NCBI RefSeq assembly: GCF_001941865.1
Contig: NZ_CP016162.1
Span: 4,711,501 to 4,775,500 of the forward strand
From: Pseudomonas alcaliphila JAB1
Lineage (GTDB): Bacteria > Pseudomonadota > Gammaproteobacteria > Pseudomonadales > Pseudomonadaceae
Reading direction: 5' to 3'
DNA length: 64,000 nt
In this document: one piece after another, positions 1 through 10,150 of the stretch
Layout of the letters: each line of letters begins with the position of its first letter
Position numbering within the stretch: position 1 is the first letter of the stretch
Position numbers and translations under genes: made by a program
Notes under the pieces: generated by a model
The model's input: the letters and a program-made list of their open reading frames with translations, nothing else
Told to the model about the DNA's origin: nothing
The model's database searches: none

Positions 1-287
1 AGCACCAGCACGCTGGCCAGCCACTGCAACAGGATCAGCGGCGTGCGCAGGCGCGGGAACAGGCGCTCGAGCAGGCCGATACGGATATGCCGGTTGCTGC
101 GCATGGCCACCGAAGCACCGGCGAAGGTGAGGATGACCAGCAGGAACACCGAGATTTCCTCGGTGAAGGCAAAGGATGCATCAGTGAAATAACGCACCAC
201 GACGTTGGCCAGGCTGATCAGGCTGATGATCACCAGGGCCAGGGTGGCGAGCACGCGCTCCAGCGGCGCGTCGACTTGCTTGCTCAT
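1..287 (-). CDS. TRAP transporter small permease (DctQ family), partial
   Basis: The reading frame starts with ATG at 287 and runs off the left edge, so only about 95 N-terminal residues are visible. The product begins MSKQVDAPLERVLATL and continues as a long hydrophobic helix, then an acidic segment (DASFAFTEEISVF) and the conserved stretch SNRHIRIGLL, which is typical of the four-helix DctQ subunit of tripartite ATP-independent periplasmic transporters. It lies directly downstream of the binding-protein gene on the same strand. The large DctM permease is expected just outside the window. The substrate cannot be told from the sequence; the family usually carries C4-dicarboxylates, keto acids or sugar acids. 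Confidence 0.85.
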   Translation of the reverse strand, partial: MSKQVDAPLERVLATLALVIISLISLANVVVRYFTDASFAFTEEISVFLLVILTFAGASVAMRSNRHIRIGLLERLFPRLRTPLILLQWLASVLV

Positions 288-339
288 AAGAACCTCGAAC
301 GACCGGAGCAATGCGCTCATGCGGTGGCCCCCCTACCGG

Positions 340-365
340 CCCCTCTCCCGCAAGCGGGAGAGGGG
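340..365 (-). terminator. Intercistronic 12-bp perfect hairpin between the two TRAP genes
   Basis: Positions 340-351 and 354-365 are perfectly complementary (12 bp, GC-rich) with a two-base AA gap. No T-tract follows on the minus strand, so full termination is unlikely. A stem here would more plausibly protect the 3' end of the binding-protein message or attenuate read-through, giving more binding protein than permease. Confidence 0.5.
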
Positions 366-406
366 AGCAGAGCAGGCTAAGGGAGCTTCCGGTCAGATAA
401 AACGAA

Positions 407-1408
407 TCAGGGCTGGGCCACGGCCTTGCGCGCGGCGTCCATCAGCGCATCGCCGATACGCGGTGCCCATTTCTCATGCACGCTGGCGGTGGCTTCGACG
501 AAGGCCGCGCGCTCGGCGTCGCTCAGTTCGATCACTTCCACGCCGCGCTCACGCACGTCGACCAGGCGCTGCGCCTGAGCGCCGCGCGACAGCTCGATCT
601 CCCACTTGCCGGCGTCGATAGCGGCCTGGCTGAGCAGCTCGCGATCCTCCTCGGGCAGGGATTTCCACACGCGCTGGTTGACGGCGAACACCAGCGGGTC
701 GGCCATGTAGTCCCACAGGGTCAGGTACTTCTGGCCCACCTGGTCGACGCGCGCCACGTCGAAGACCGACAGCGGGTTTTCCTGGCCGTCCACCGCGCCG
801 GTGGTCAGTGCCGGCTTGGCGTCGGCCCAACTCATTTGCGTCGGGTTGGCGCCAAGGGCGTTGAAGGTGTCCTGGAACAGCGGCGAGCCGACCACGCGAA
901 TCTTCAGACCGGTCATATCGGCCGGGCTGCGCACCGGCTTGGCCGAGTTGGACAGCTGGCGGAAGCCGTTCTCGCCCCAGGCCAGCGGCACGATGCCGCG
1001 CTGTTCGATGGCGGCGAAAGCCAGCTTGCCGGCTTCGCCCTGGGTGATGGCGTCGAGGTCGGCATCGTTCTTCATCAAAAACGGCAGGGAGAACAGGTTG
1101 AGTTCCGGCACTTGCGGCGACCAGTTGATGGTCGAGCCCACGGCCATGTCGATCAGGCCCGAGCGCATGGCGGAGAATTCCTTGGTCTGGTCGCCGGCGA
1201 CCAGTTGCGCATTGGGGTACACGCGCAGGGTGATGCGCCCCTCGGAGCGCTCGTTGACCAGGTCGGCCCACTTCTGCGCGGCCTGGCCCCAGGGGAAGGC
1301 GTCCGACAGTACGGTGGAAACGGAGTATTCACGCGCCTGCGCGGTGGCGCACAGGGCGGTCAGCGCAGCGCCAGCGGCGAGCGCGGAGAAGAGTCGCTTG
1401 AGTTTCAT
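407..1408 (-). CDS. TRAP transporter substrate-binding protein (DctP family)
   Basis: The 333-residue product has a signal peptide (MKLKRLFSALAAG... ending ATAQA) followed by the mature DctP fold: YSVSTVLSDAFPWGQAAQKWADLV, the EFSAMRSGLIDMAVG segment, and GLKIRVVGSPLFQDTF, which contains the arginine that usually grips the carboxylate of the ligand. An in-frame GTG/ATG extension to 1537 exists, but the ATG at 1408 is chosen because it places the signal peptide at the N-terminus. It is the first gene of a minus-strand TRAP operon and is divergent from a sigma-54 activator, which may control it. The ligand is unknown, probably a carboxylic acid. Confidence 0.88.
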   Translation of the reverse strand: MKLKRLFSALAAGAALTALCATAQAREYSVSTVLSDAFPWGQAAQKWADLVNERSEGRITLRVYPNAQLVAGDQTKEFSAMRSGLIDMAVGSTINWSPQVPELNLFSLPFLMKNDADLDAITQGEAGKLAFAAIEQRGIVPLAWGENGFRQLSNSAKPVRSPADMTGLKIRVVGSPLFQDTFNALGANPTQMSWADAKPALTTGAVDGQENPLSVFDVARVDQVGQKYLTLWDYMADPLVFAVNQRVWKSLPEEDRELLSQAAIDAGKWEIELSRGAQAQRLVDVRERGVEVIELSDAERAAFVEATASVHEKWAPRIGDALMDAARKAVAQP

Positions 1409-1706
1409 CGGGGCGTCCTTGTATGGATCTTGGTCATTGTCGTTGTGGCACCGGCAAAGCGGTGCGGATCCAGCGGCGAGCGGATGGCTCGCCTGGCGCG
1501 CCTGGTCGGCACGCGAAAGGGACACGGCAGGTGTCACGGCTGCCGGGCAGGCCTTGTGGGCGATCGGCAGGTGCCGGCGGGTTACGCGCGGCCGCCCAAC
1601 TATTCCAGAAGCGCGCAGCGAATGCCATTGTCTGATGACTGTTGACGTTGCCCGGCCTGATCGGCGCTGCCCATAATCACCGGCATCTCATTTTCGGACA
1701 CTCCCC
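1409..1706. other. Divergent intergenic region between TRAP operon and sigma-54 activator
   Basis: About 300 bases separating two divergent genes must hold both promoters. I looked for a -24/-12 element on the minus strand and found no convincing GG-N10-GC match, so control of the TRAP genes by the neighbouring activator is not supported by a visible site. No small gene is evident. Confidence 0.4.
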
Positions 1707-3167
<1,461 letters not shown>

Positions 3168-3179
3168 GCGCCTTATCCT

Positions 3180-4211
3180 GTAGGAGCCGGCTTGCCGGCG
3201 ATGCGCCACCCGCAACGCTTCGCCACAACAGTCGCGGCTAAAGCCCCTCCCACAAAAGCGTGGCCGGCCGCAATTACGTAGCCCGGATGAAATCCGGGAG
3301 CAGGCGCCCACAAAAGCCCCGGACTGCATCCGGGCTACCGGTCCGAACCCTTGCGTAGGAGCCGGCTTGTCGGCGATCCCTCGATCTTCGCCTGCCGATC
3401 TGATCGCGAGCAAGCTCGCTCCTACAAAAAGCGTGGCCGGCCGCAATTGCGTAGCCCGGATGAAATCCGGGAGCAGGCGCCCACAAAAGCCCCGGATTGC
3501 ATGCGGGCTACCCGCGCCATCGCTTGCGTAGGAGCCGGCTTGCCGGCGAACCCTCGGTGTTCGCCTGCCAATCTGATCGCGAGCAAGCTCGCTCCTACAA
3601 AAAGCGTGGCTGGCCGCAATTGCGTAGCCCGGATGAAATCCGGGGATCACCCACAAAAGTCCCGGATTGCATCCGGGCTACCGGTGCCATCGCTTGCGTA
3701 GGAGCCGGCTTGCCGGCGATCCCTCGATCTTCGTCTCCCGATCTGATCGCGAGCAAGCTCGCTCCTACAAAAAGCGCGGCCGGCCGCAATTACGTAGCCC
3801 GGATGAAATCCGGGAGCAGGCACCCACAAAAGCCCCGGATTGCATGCGGGCTACCCGCGCCAACCCTTGCGTAGGAGCCGGCTTGCCGGCGATCCCTCGA
3901 TGTTCGTCTCCCGATCTGATCGCGAGCAAGCTCGCTCCTACAAAAAGCGTGGCTGGCCGCAATTGCGTAACCCGGATGAAATCCGGGGATCAGGCGCCCA
4001 CAAAAGTCCCGGATTGCATCCGGGCTACCCGTGCCAACCCTTGCGTAGGAGCCGGCTTGCCGGCGATCCCTCGATGTTCGCCTGCCGATCTGATCGCGAG
4101 CAAGCTCGCTCCTACAAAAAGCGCGGCCGGCCGCAATTACGTAGCCCGGATGAAATCCGGGGCAAAGGTGCGCAAAGCTCCGGGATTGCATCCGGGCTGC
4201 GCGTCCAGAAT
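3180..4211. repeat. Tandem array of six ~173-bp double-BIME units
   Basis: Units begin at 3180, 3355, 3528, 3698, 3871 and 4045, giving periods of 170-175 bp. Each unit contains two different REP palindrome pairs: one built from GTAGGAGCCGGCTTGCCGGC with its partner CGAGCAAGCTCGCTCCTAC, and one built from GTAGCCCGGATGAAATCCGG with its partner CCGGATTGCATCCGGGCTAC. The first unit diverges most in its first half. Translated frames across it are artefacts of the repeat. The array separates the activator from the sigma-54 promoter at 4370. Confidence 0.93.
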
Positions 4212-4369
4212 CCTGGAATCCCCTCAAATAAATTCCAAAAATTCGGACTTAATCCAGAAAAATGGACACTCATCTACGTCCAACCTGACAGCCACGAATC
4301 CGGCAAAAACTCCTGAAATCCCCTGGCCATCAGCCTTCCAGCCCTATCGACCAAAGTCGTAACGCCGCC
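4212..4369. other. AT-richer leader region upstream of sigma-54 promoter
   Basis: This stretch after the REP array is visibly richer in A and T (for example around 4220-4270) than the surrounding DNA and contains no gene. It is the expected place for enhancer sites of a sigma-54 activator and for IHF bending, but I cannot point to a clear dyad. Confidence 0.35.
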
Positions 4370-4384
4370 TGGCACGACTCTGGC
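4370..4384 (+). promoter_or_regulatory. Sigma-54 (-24/-12) promoter of the permease/CoA-transferase operon
   Basis: TGGCACGACTCTGGC matches the consensus TGGCACG-N4-TTGC with one mismatch and has the required GG-N10-GC spacing. It lies about 90 bp upstream of the ATG at 4474, which suits a -24/-12 element with an untranslated leader. A sigma-54 activator is encoded one array upstream. Confidence 0.8.
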
Positions 4385-4473
4385 TCTATATCCGGCAAAG
4401 GCGCGCTGCCGCATCCGCGCCTTCCCGATAAAACGGCCTCGAGCCGCTAGAACAACAACAAAAGGAACCACCC

Positions 4474-5859
4474 ATGGGTACCCTCGGTATTCTGATTTCC
4501 CTCGCATTGTTGATGTACCTCGCCTATCGCGGCATCAACGTCCTGATCCTCGCCCCGCTGCTGGCTCTGCTGGCGTTGCTGTTCGCCGGCGACATCGCTC
4601 TGCTGCTGCCCACCTACACCCAGGTGTTCATGAAGGCCATGGGCGGCTACGTGATCCAGTTCTTCCCGCTATTCCTGCTCGGTGCCCTGTTCGGCAAGTT
4701 AATGGACGACTCGGGATCAGCGCGCGCCATCGCCCACGGCATCGTCGCCAAGGTCGGCAGTGAGCGGGCGATTCTGGCCATCGTGCTGGCCTGCGGCATC
4801 CTCACTTACGGCGGCGTATCGCTGTTCGTGGTGGCCTTCGCCGTGTACCCGATCGGCGCTGCGCTGTTCCGCGAGGCGGGCATTCCCAAGCGCCTGATCC
4901 CCGGTGCCATCGCCCTCGGCTCGTTCACCTTCACCATGACCGCGCTGCCCGGCACTCCGGCGATCCAGAACGCCATCCCCAACCCCTTCTTCGGCACCGA
5001 CGCCTTCGCCGCGCCGGGCCTGGGGGTGATTGGCGGGCTGATCATGTTCGGTCTCGGCACCTGGTGGCTCACCGCCCAGTCGCGCAAGCTGATAGCCGCC
5101 GGCGAAGGCTACGGCGAGCACCGCGACGACCCGGTCGTCGAAGAGCGCCGCGACATTCCCGGCTTCTGGCTGGCGCTGCTGCCGATCCTCGTGGTGATCG
5201 CGCTGAACTTCCTGATGGCCAAGCAGATCCTGCCGGCGGTGGATACCAGCTACCTGGCCAAGCCGGAATACGGCGGTCTGCAGGACGCCAAGTCGCTGAT
5301 CGGTATCTGGTCGATCATCGTCGCCCTCGGCGCGGCCATCGTGCTGCTGATCGCCATGCACTGGAAGCGCTGGATGGACCTGAAGAAGAGCGTCAACGAC
5401 GGCGCCTTCGGCTCCATGCTGCCGATCCTCAACACCGCCGCCGAGGTGGGTTACGGCACGGTGATCGCATCCCTGGCCGGCTTCGTCATCATCCGTGACC
5501 TGGTACTGGGCGTCTCCAGCAACCCGCTGATCTCCGAAGCGGTGGCGGTGAACATCCTCGCCGGTATCACCGGTTCCGCCTCCGGCGGTATGTCCATCGC
5601 GCTGAAGACCCTCGGTGCGCAGTACCTGGAAATGGCCAACGCCGTCGGCATCAGCCCCGAGCTGCTGCACCGCGTCGCCGCCATGGCCTCGGGCTGCATG
5701 GACACCCTGCCGCACAACGGCGCGGTGATCTCGCTGCTGGCGATCTGCAAGCTCACCCACCGCGAGTCGTACAAGTTCATCTTCGTCAACACCGTGGCTT
5801 TCCCGCTGGTGGCGCTGGTGGTGGTCATCACCCTGGGCACGCTGTTTGGCAGTTTCTAA
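4474..5859 (+). CDS. GntP-family permease (short-chain acid / gluconate type)
   Basis: The 461-residue integral membrane protein has about 12 hydrophobic segments and GntP-family features, including the N-terminal LMYLAYRGINVLILAPLLALL, GPLxG-like GALFGKLMDDSGSA, FTMTALPGTPAIQN and the C-terminal GCMDTLPHNGAVISLL. The start is supported by AGGA about 9 nt upstream. Since it is followed by an acyl-CoA transferase rather than a sugar kinase, its substrate is probably a short-chain hydroxy or keto acid such as 3-hydroxybutyrate rather than gluconate; that is inference from context. It is the first gene after the sigma-54 promoter. Confidence 0.88.
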   Translation: MGTLGILISLALLMYLAYRGINVLILAPLLALLALLFAGDIALLLPTYTQVFMKAMGGYVIQFFPLFLLGALFGKLMDDSGSARAIAHGIVAKVGSERAILAIVLACGILTYGGVSLFVVAFAVYPIGAALFREAGIPKRLIPGAIALGSFTFTMTALPGTPAIQNAIPNPFFGTDAFAAPGLGVIGGLIMFGLGTWWLTAQSRKLIAAGEGYGEHRDDPVVEERRDIPGFWLALLPILVVIALNFLMAKQILPAVDTSYLAKPEYGGLQDAKSLIGIWSIIVALGAAIVLLIAMHWKRWMDLKKSVNDGAFGSMLPILNTAAEVGYGTVIASLAGFVIIRDLVLGVSSNPLISEAVAVNILAGITGSASGGMSIALKTLGAQYLEMANAVGISPELLHRVAAMASGCMDTLPHNGAVISLLAICKLTHRESYKFIFVNTVAFPLVALVVVITLGTLFGSF

Positions 5860-5910
5860 GCCATAAGCCTCTGGGAGCCCCCAGACGCTGCACTGTCGCT
5901 CAGCAAAAGG

Positions 5911-5975
5911 TGTAGGAGCCAGCTTGCTGGCGATGCTTTTGAACCGCATGGATCGCCGGCAAGCCGGCTCCTACA
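5911..5975. repeat. REP/BIME inverted pair between permease and CoA-transferase genes
   Basis: Two inverted copies of the GTAGGAGCCGGCTTGCCGGC-type palindrome face each other in the 140-bp gap between the two cotranscribed genes. An apparent N-terminal extension of the downstream gene reads through it and is spurious. Confidence 0.85.
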
Positions 5976-6001
5976 TGGCCCCTTCGTCACGAGTACCCGC
6001 A

Positions 6002-7561
6002 ATGAGCAAGATCATGACCGCCGCCGAAGCCGTGGCGCGCATCCCGGACAACGCCAACCTGGCCACCGGCGGCTTCGTCGGCATCGGCTTTGCCGAGCAG
6101 ATCGCCATCGCCCTGGAGCAGCGCTTCATGGCTGAACAGACGCCGCGCGATCTGACCCTGGTGTATGCCGCTGGCCAGGGCGACGGCAAGGGTCGCGGCC
6201 TCAACCACCTGGCCCATGAAGGCCTGGTGCGCCGGGTGATCGGCGGCCACTGGGGCCTGGTGCCGGGGTTGCAGAAGCTGGCGGTGGACAACCGCATCGA
6301 GGCCTACAACCTGCCGCAGGGGGTGATCTCCCAGCTGTTTCGCGATATCGCCGCCGGCAAGCCGGGACAGCTGTCACGGGTAGGCCTGGGCACTTACGTC
6401 GACCCGCGCCACGGTGGCGGTAAGCTCAATGCGCGCACCACTGCCGATCTGGTGCGGTTGATGCCCATCGATGGCGAGGACTACCTGTTCTACCCAACCT
6501 TCCCGATCAACGTCGGCATCGTTCGCGCCACCAGTGCCGACCCTGACGGCAACCTCAGTTTCGAGCGCGAGGCGCTGACCATCGAGAGCCTGGCCATCGC
6601 CATGGCCGCGCGTAATAGCGGCGGCCTGGTGATCGCCCAGGTCGAGCGGGTGGTCGAACGCGGCTCGCTCAACCCACGGCAGGTGAAAATTCCCGGCATC
6701 CTGGTGGATTGCGTGGTGGTGGCCGAGCCGGCCAATCACCAGCAAACCTTCGCCACCGCCTACAACCCCGCCTTCGCCGCCGAGACCCGCGTACCCGTGG
6801 ACAGTCTGGCCCCGATGCCGCTGGACGTGCGCAAGCTGATTGCCCGTCGCGCAGCGCTGGAGCTGAAAGCGGACGCGGTGGTGAATCTCGGCATCGGCAT
6901 GCCCGAAGGCGTCGCCGCGGTGGCCGCCGAAGAAGGTGTGATCGAGCGCCTAACGCTGACCGCCGAGCCCGGCGTGATCGGCGGCGTGCCAGCCTCGGGC
7001 CTGGACTTCGGCGCGGCGAGCAATCACAGCGCCCTGCTCGACCAGCCTTACCAATTCGACTTCTATGACGGCGGCGGCCTGGATATCGCCTTCCTCGGTC
7101 TGGCCCAAGCCGATGCAGCGGGCAACCTCAACGTGTCCAAGTTCGGCAGTCGCCTGGCGGGGGCTGGCGGTTTCATCAACATCAGCCAGAACGCCAAGCA
7201 GGTGGTGTTCGTCGGCACCTTCAGCGCCGGCAAACAGGATATCCGCATCGAAGACGGCCAGTTGCGCATCGTCGAGGACGGCGAGCTGCGCAAGTTCGTT
7301 GCCGAGGTGGAACATCGCACCTTCGCCGGGCGCCTGGCCGCCGAACGTGGCCAGCCGGTGCTCTACGTCACCGAGCGCTGCGTGCTGCGCCTGACTACCG
7401 AAGGGCTGGAGCTGATCGAAGTGGCGCCAGGCGTGGATATCGAGCGCGACATCCTCGCGCGCATGGACTTCGCCCCCATCGTACGCCAGCCGAAGCTGAT
7501 GGATGCACGGCTGTTCCGGCCCGAGCCCATCGGCCTGGCCCAGTGCCTACAAAATCTTTGA
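6002..7561 (+). CDS. Acyl-CoA:carboxylate CoA-transferase, fused alpha-beta (YdiF/Pct type)
   Basis: The 519-residue protein fuses the two halves of a family I CoA-transferase. The N-terminal half has [15 protein letters not shown] and the C-terminal half has the glutamate motif [12 protein letters not shown], whose Glu forms the enzyme-CoA thioester, and [19 protein letters not shown]. It moves CoA from acetyl-CoA or another donor to a short-chain acid in the cytoplasm. The start at 6002 ([14 protein letters not shown]) is preferred over an upstream ATG because the extension is encoded by a REP element. It probably activates the acid imported by the upstream GntP permease. A terminator follows at once. 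Confidence 0.9.
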   Translation: MSKIMTAAEAVARIPDNANLATGGFVGIGFAEQIAIALEQRFMAEQTPRDLTLVYAAGQGDGKGRGLNHLAHEGLVRRVIGGHWGLVPGLQKLAVDNRIEAYNLPQGVISQLFRDIAAGKPGQLSRVGLGTYVDPRHGGGKLNARTTADLVRLMPIDGEDYLFYPTFPINVGIVRATSADPDGNLSFEREALTIESLAIAMAARNSGGLVIAQVERVVERGSLNPRQVKIPGILVDCVVVAEPANHQQTFATAYNPAFAAETRVPVDSLAPMPLDVRKLIARRAALELKADAVVNLGIGMPEGVAAVAAEEGVIERLTLTAEPGVIGGVPASGLDFGAASNHSALLDQPYQFDFYDGGGLDIAFLGLAQADAAGNLNVSKFGSRLAGAGGFINISQNAKQVVFVGTFSAGKQDIRIEDGQLRIVEDGELRKFVAEVEHRTFAGRLAAERGQPVLYVTERCVLRLTTEGLELIEVAPGVDIERDILARMDFAPIVRQPKLMDARLFRPEPIGLAQCLQNL

Positions 7562-7572
7562 GCGTGAACTTA

Positions 7573-7597
7573 CGGGCCTAACAGGCCCGATTTTTTG
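7573..7597 (+). terminator. Rho-independent terminator after CoA-transferase
   Basis: CGGGCCT at 7573-7579 pairs with AGGCCCG at 7583-7589 across a 3-nt loop and is followed by six T residues. It lies 12 nt past the stop codon. Confidence 0.9.
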
Positions 7598-7668
7598 CCG
7601 GAATGCTTAAGGTGCTCACGCCTCATCGATCCACCCTGGGCAATCGAGGCGAACGCCCCGAGATAGCA

Positions 7669-7737
7669 CCCCGGATTTCATCCGGGCTACGCCGGTTAGA
7701 GCGTAGGGTGGACCACGCTTCACCGGTCCACCATAGG
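7669..7737. repeat. REP palindromes in the CoA-transferase/speB gap
   Basis: CCCGGATTTCATCCGGGCTAC (one REP half) sits at about 7670-7690, followed by a second imperfect palindrome (GGTGGACC...GGTCCACC) near 7707-7733. They fill the gap between two convergent transcription units. Confidence 0.7.
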
Positions 7738-7783
7738 TAAACGACGCGAATACCCCTGGTGGAAATAAACAGCGATTTCCACC

Positions 7784-8749
7784 CTAGGTCCTTTCACCCC
7801 GCTTATGCCGCGCGGCATACAGGCAGATCATCTCCATCGCCAAGGTGGCGCCGGCCAGTGCGGTGACTTCGGCGTTGTCGTAGGGCGGTGCCACTTCCAC
7901 CACGTCCATGCCGACCAGATTGATCCCGCACAGACCGCGCAGGATCTCCAGCGCCTGATGGCTGGAAAGGCCGCCGCACACCGGTGTGCCGGTGCCGGGG
8001 GCGAAGGCCGGATCGAGGCAGTCGATGTCGAAGGTCAGGTACACCGGATGCTCGCCCACCCGCGCGCGGATGCGCTCGGCGATCTGCTCTGACGTGCTGC
8101 GGTGCACCTCGCGGGCATCGAGCACCTGAAAGCCCATCACGTCGTCGTTGGTGGTGCGCAAGCCGACCTGCACCGAGCGCGCCGGGTCGACCAGGCCTTC
8201 ACGCGCAGCGTGATAGAACATGGTGCCGTGGTCGATACGCTTGCCCTCCTCGTCCGGCCAGGTGTCGCTGTGCGCGTCGAAGTGGATCAGCGCCAGGGTG
8301 CCGTGCTTTTTCGCATGGGCCTTGAGCAGCGGGTAGCTGATGAAGTGGTCGCCGCCCAGGGTCAGCAGCGCGCTGCCAGCTTCGAGAATGCGCGTGGCAT
8401 GCGCCTCGATCACCGCTGGGGTGTCCTGCGGCGTGCCGTGGTCGAAATAGCAGTCGCCGTAGTCGACGCAAGCGAGCAGGTCGAAGGGGTCGAACTCCCA
8501 GGGAAAATGCCGCGCCCAGGCCGACTGGATCGACGCGGCGCGGATCGCCCGCGGGCCGAAGCGGCTGCCGGGCCGGTTGGTGGTGGCGGTGTCGAACGGT
8601 ACGCCGCTGATGGCCAGGTCCACGCCGGTCAGGTCGCGCGTATAGCGTCGGCGCATGAAGCTGGTAATGCCGGCGTAGGTGGGCTCGGCGGCGGTGCCGT
8701 AGAGGCTGGCGCGGGTGATGGCCTGGTCGTTGTCGAAGGCTTGATCCAT
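7784..8749 (-). CDS. speB: Agmatinase (agmatine ureohydrolase)
   Basis: The 321-residue protein is a ureohydrolase of the arginase superfamily and resembles E. coli SpeB along its whole length (PVYLTFDIDCLDPAFAPGTGTPVCGGL, GMDVVEVAPPYDNAEVTALAGATLA). The binuclear manganese ligands are visible as GGDH (His135), DAHSD (158-162) and DID (241-243). It should cleave agmatine to putrescine and urea in the cytoplasm. It lies downstream of a polyamine-type binding-protein gene on the same strand, and a LysR gene is divergent from the pair, so the three are probably one agmatine/guanidino-compound unit. Related guanidinobutyrase or guanidinopropionase activity is possible. Confidence 0.9.
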   Translation of the reverse strand: MDQAFDNDQAITRASLYGTAAEPTYAGITSFMRRRYTRDLTGVDLAISGVPFDTATTNRPGSRFGPRAIRAASIQSAWARHFPWEFDPFDLLACVDYGDCYFDHGTPQDTPAVIEAHATRILEAGSALLTLGGDHFISYPLLKAHAKKHGTLALIHFDAHSDTWPDEEGKRIDHGTMFYHAAREGLVDPARSVQVGLRTTNDDVMGFQVLDAREVHRSTSEQIAERIRARVGEHPVYLTFDIDCLDPAFAPGTGTPVCGGLSSHQALEILRGLCGINLVGMDVVEVAPPYDNAEVTALAGATLAMEMICLYAARHKRGERT

Positions 8750-8801
8750 GGTCGAATACTCGTTTCGGTGATGTTCGCGAGCAGAGCTCGCTCCTACAGA
8801 C

Positions 8802-9867
8802 TCAGTACTGGCTGCGGAAGGCTGTCCACAGGCGCGTGCGCTGACGCTGCTCGCGCAGGCTCAGCACCTGCTCGGCGAACAGGCGTGCGCGCACCGCTGC
8901 CGGCGGGTAGATATCCGGGTCGCCGCTCACCGCCTCGTCCAGCAGCGGCGTGGTTGGCGTTGGCGAAGAACAGTTCGTTGGTCAGCTCGGCGATGGCCTC
9001 GGGCTGCAGCATGAAGTCGATGAAAGCGCGAGCGTTGCTCGGATGCGGCGCGTCGGCGGGAATGGCCATGGTGTCGAACCAGATCAACGTGCCCTCGCGC
9101 GGAATGCGGTAGAGCACTTCGAAGGGTTGCCCGGCCTCGGCAGCGCGCGCAGCGGCCATGCCGGCGTCGCCGGTGTAGGTCAGCGCCAGGCAGGTTTCGC
9201 CCTTGGCCAGATCATCGATCTGCCGGGCATTGCCGATGTAGCGCAGGTTCGGTTGCAGCGCCGCGAGCAAGGCGCTGGCTGCCTCCAGGTCGTCGCCCTT
9301 GGCACTGTAGGGCGGCTTGCCCAGGTAGTTGAGGGCGATGGCGATTACCTCCTGCGGCGAGTCGAGCACGGAGATGCCGCAGTCCTTCAGCTTGCTGGCG
9401 TACTCGGGCTTGAACAGCAGGTCGAGGCTGTCCAGCGCCACGCCGGGTAGGCGCCGTTCAACGGCCTGCTTGTTGATCGCCAGGCCCACCGTGCCCCAGG
9501 TGTAGGGCACGCCGTACTGGTTGCCGGGGTCGACGCTGGCAAGCTTGGCCAGCAGTTCGGGGTCGAGGTTGCCGGCGTTTTGCAACGCCCCCACCGGCTG
9601 CAGCGCCTTGGCCTGGATGGCGCGCGACAGGCCGCTGGAAGCGGGAAAGACCAGGTCGTAGCCGCTGCCACCGGTCATCAGCTTGCTCTCCAGCACATCG
9701 GTGCTGTCGAAGGTGTCGTATTTGACGCGGATGCCAGTCTCGGCCTGGAAGCGCGCGAGCGCCTGCGGCGCCACGTAGTCGGCCCAGTTGTACAGGTTGA
9801 GCTGTTTCGGCTCCGCCATCAGGGGCGTGGCGACGGCCAGGAGCAGCAGGGTTGCAGCAAGACGCAT
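8802..9867 (-). pseudogene. Frameshifted polyamine ABC transporter substrate-binding protein (PotF/SpuD-like)
   Basis: From ATG 9867 (GAGG Shine-Dalgarno) the product has a signal peptide ending LMAEP, then the PotF-family core: LNLYNWADYVAPQALARFQAETG, YDLVFPASSGL, YGVPYTWGTVGLAINKQA and FIDFMLQPEAIAELTNE. After FFANANHAA the frame goes wrong and runs to 8794. In the next frame the expected ending appears (TPLLDEAVSGDPDIYPPAA ... RTRLWTAFRSQY) and stops at 8802. The break at about 8945-8953 fits loss of 8 bp from a tandem CACGCCGC duplication. No permease or ATPase genes adjoin, so even the intact protein would have needed partners elsewhere. A sequencing error cannot be excluded. Confidence 0.78.
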
Positions 9868-9918
9868 GGTTCTATCCTCGGGCAGATGCGGTGGGCCGTG
9901 CCTCTCTGCTGGAGGCTA

Positions 9919-10059
9919 GGTTCTGTACGAAAAGTGCCTGCGCTCGGTGATGCTTCGTTAAAAATGGGTTCGGAATGCTCATTTACAGCTCGTAAACTCC
10001 GCTTCCTCACCCATTTTTGCCTCGCCTGACCTTCGCTCGACGACTTTTCGTACAGAACC
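9919..10059 (-). mobile_element. Palindromic element A (MITE-like), 141 bp
   Basis: The ends are a perfect 17-bp inverted repeat (GGTTCTGTACGAAAAGT at 9919-9935, complement at 10043-10059). The centre at 9976-10002 carries, on the minus strand, the core GCGGAGTTTACGAGCTGTAA shared with the elements at 16853, 29146 and 34515. Inner arms AAAAATGGGT/ACCCATTTTT also pair. It encodes nothing and lies between a binding-protein pseudogene and its divergent LysR gene, so it sits in the promoter region of both. Confidence 0.8.
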
Positions 10060-10150
10060 AGGCATGTCGGCATCCTGCGCCCGGCGTTGCTTCGGATAAA
10101 TACGAAGTGTTCTACTCCGACATCGATCTTCATCAATGTATGGGGCACGT

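Noticed and set aside
476..1676. Long plus-strand frames opposite the TRAP binding-protein gene
   Set aside because: High GC leaves the opposite strand open; the minus-strand product has a signal peptide and a recognisable family.
1409..1706. Possible sigma-54 promoter for the TRAP operon
   Set aside because: No minus-strand match with correct GG-N10-GC spacing was found; the best candidates differ from consensus at several key bases.
3274..4362. Many open frames on both strands across the REP array
   Set aside because: They repeat the same peptide with the array period and arise from stop-free high-GC palindromes, not genes.
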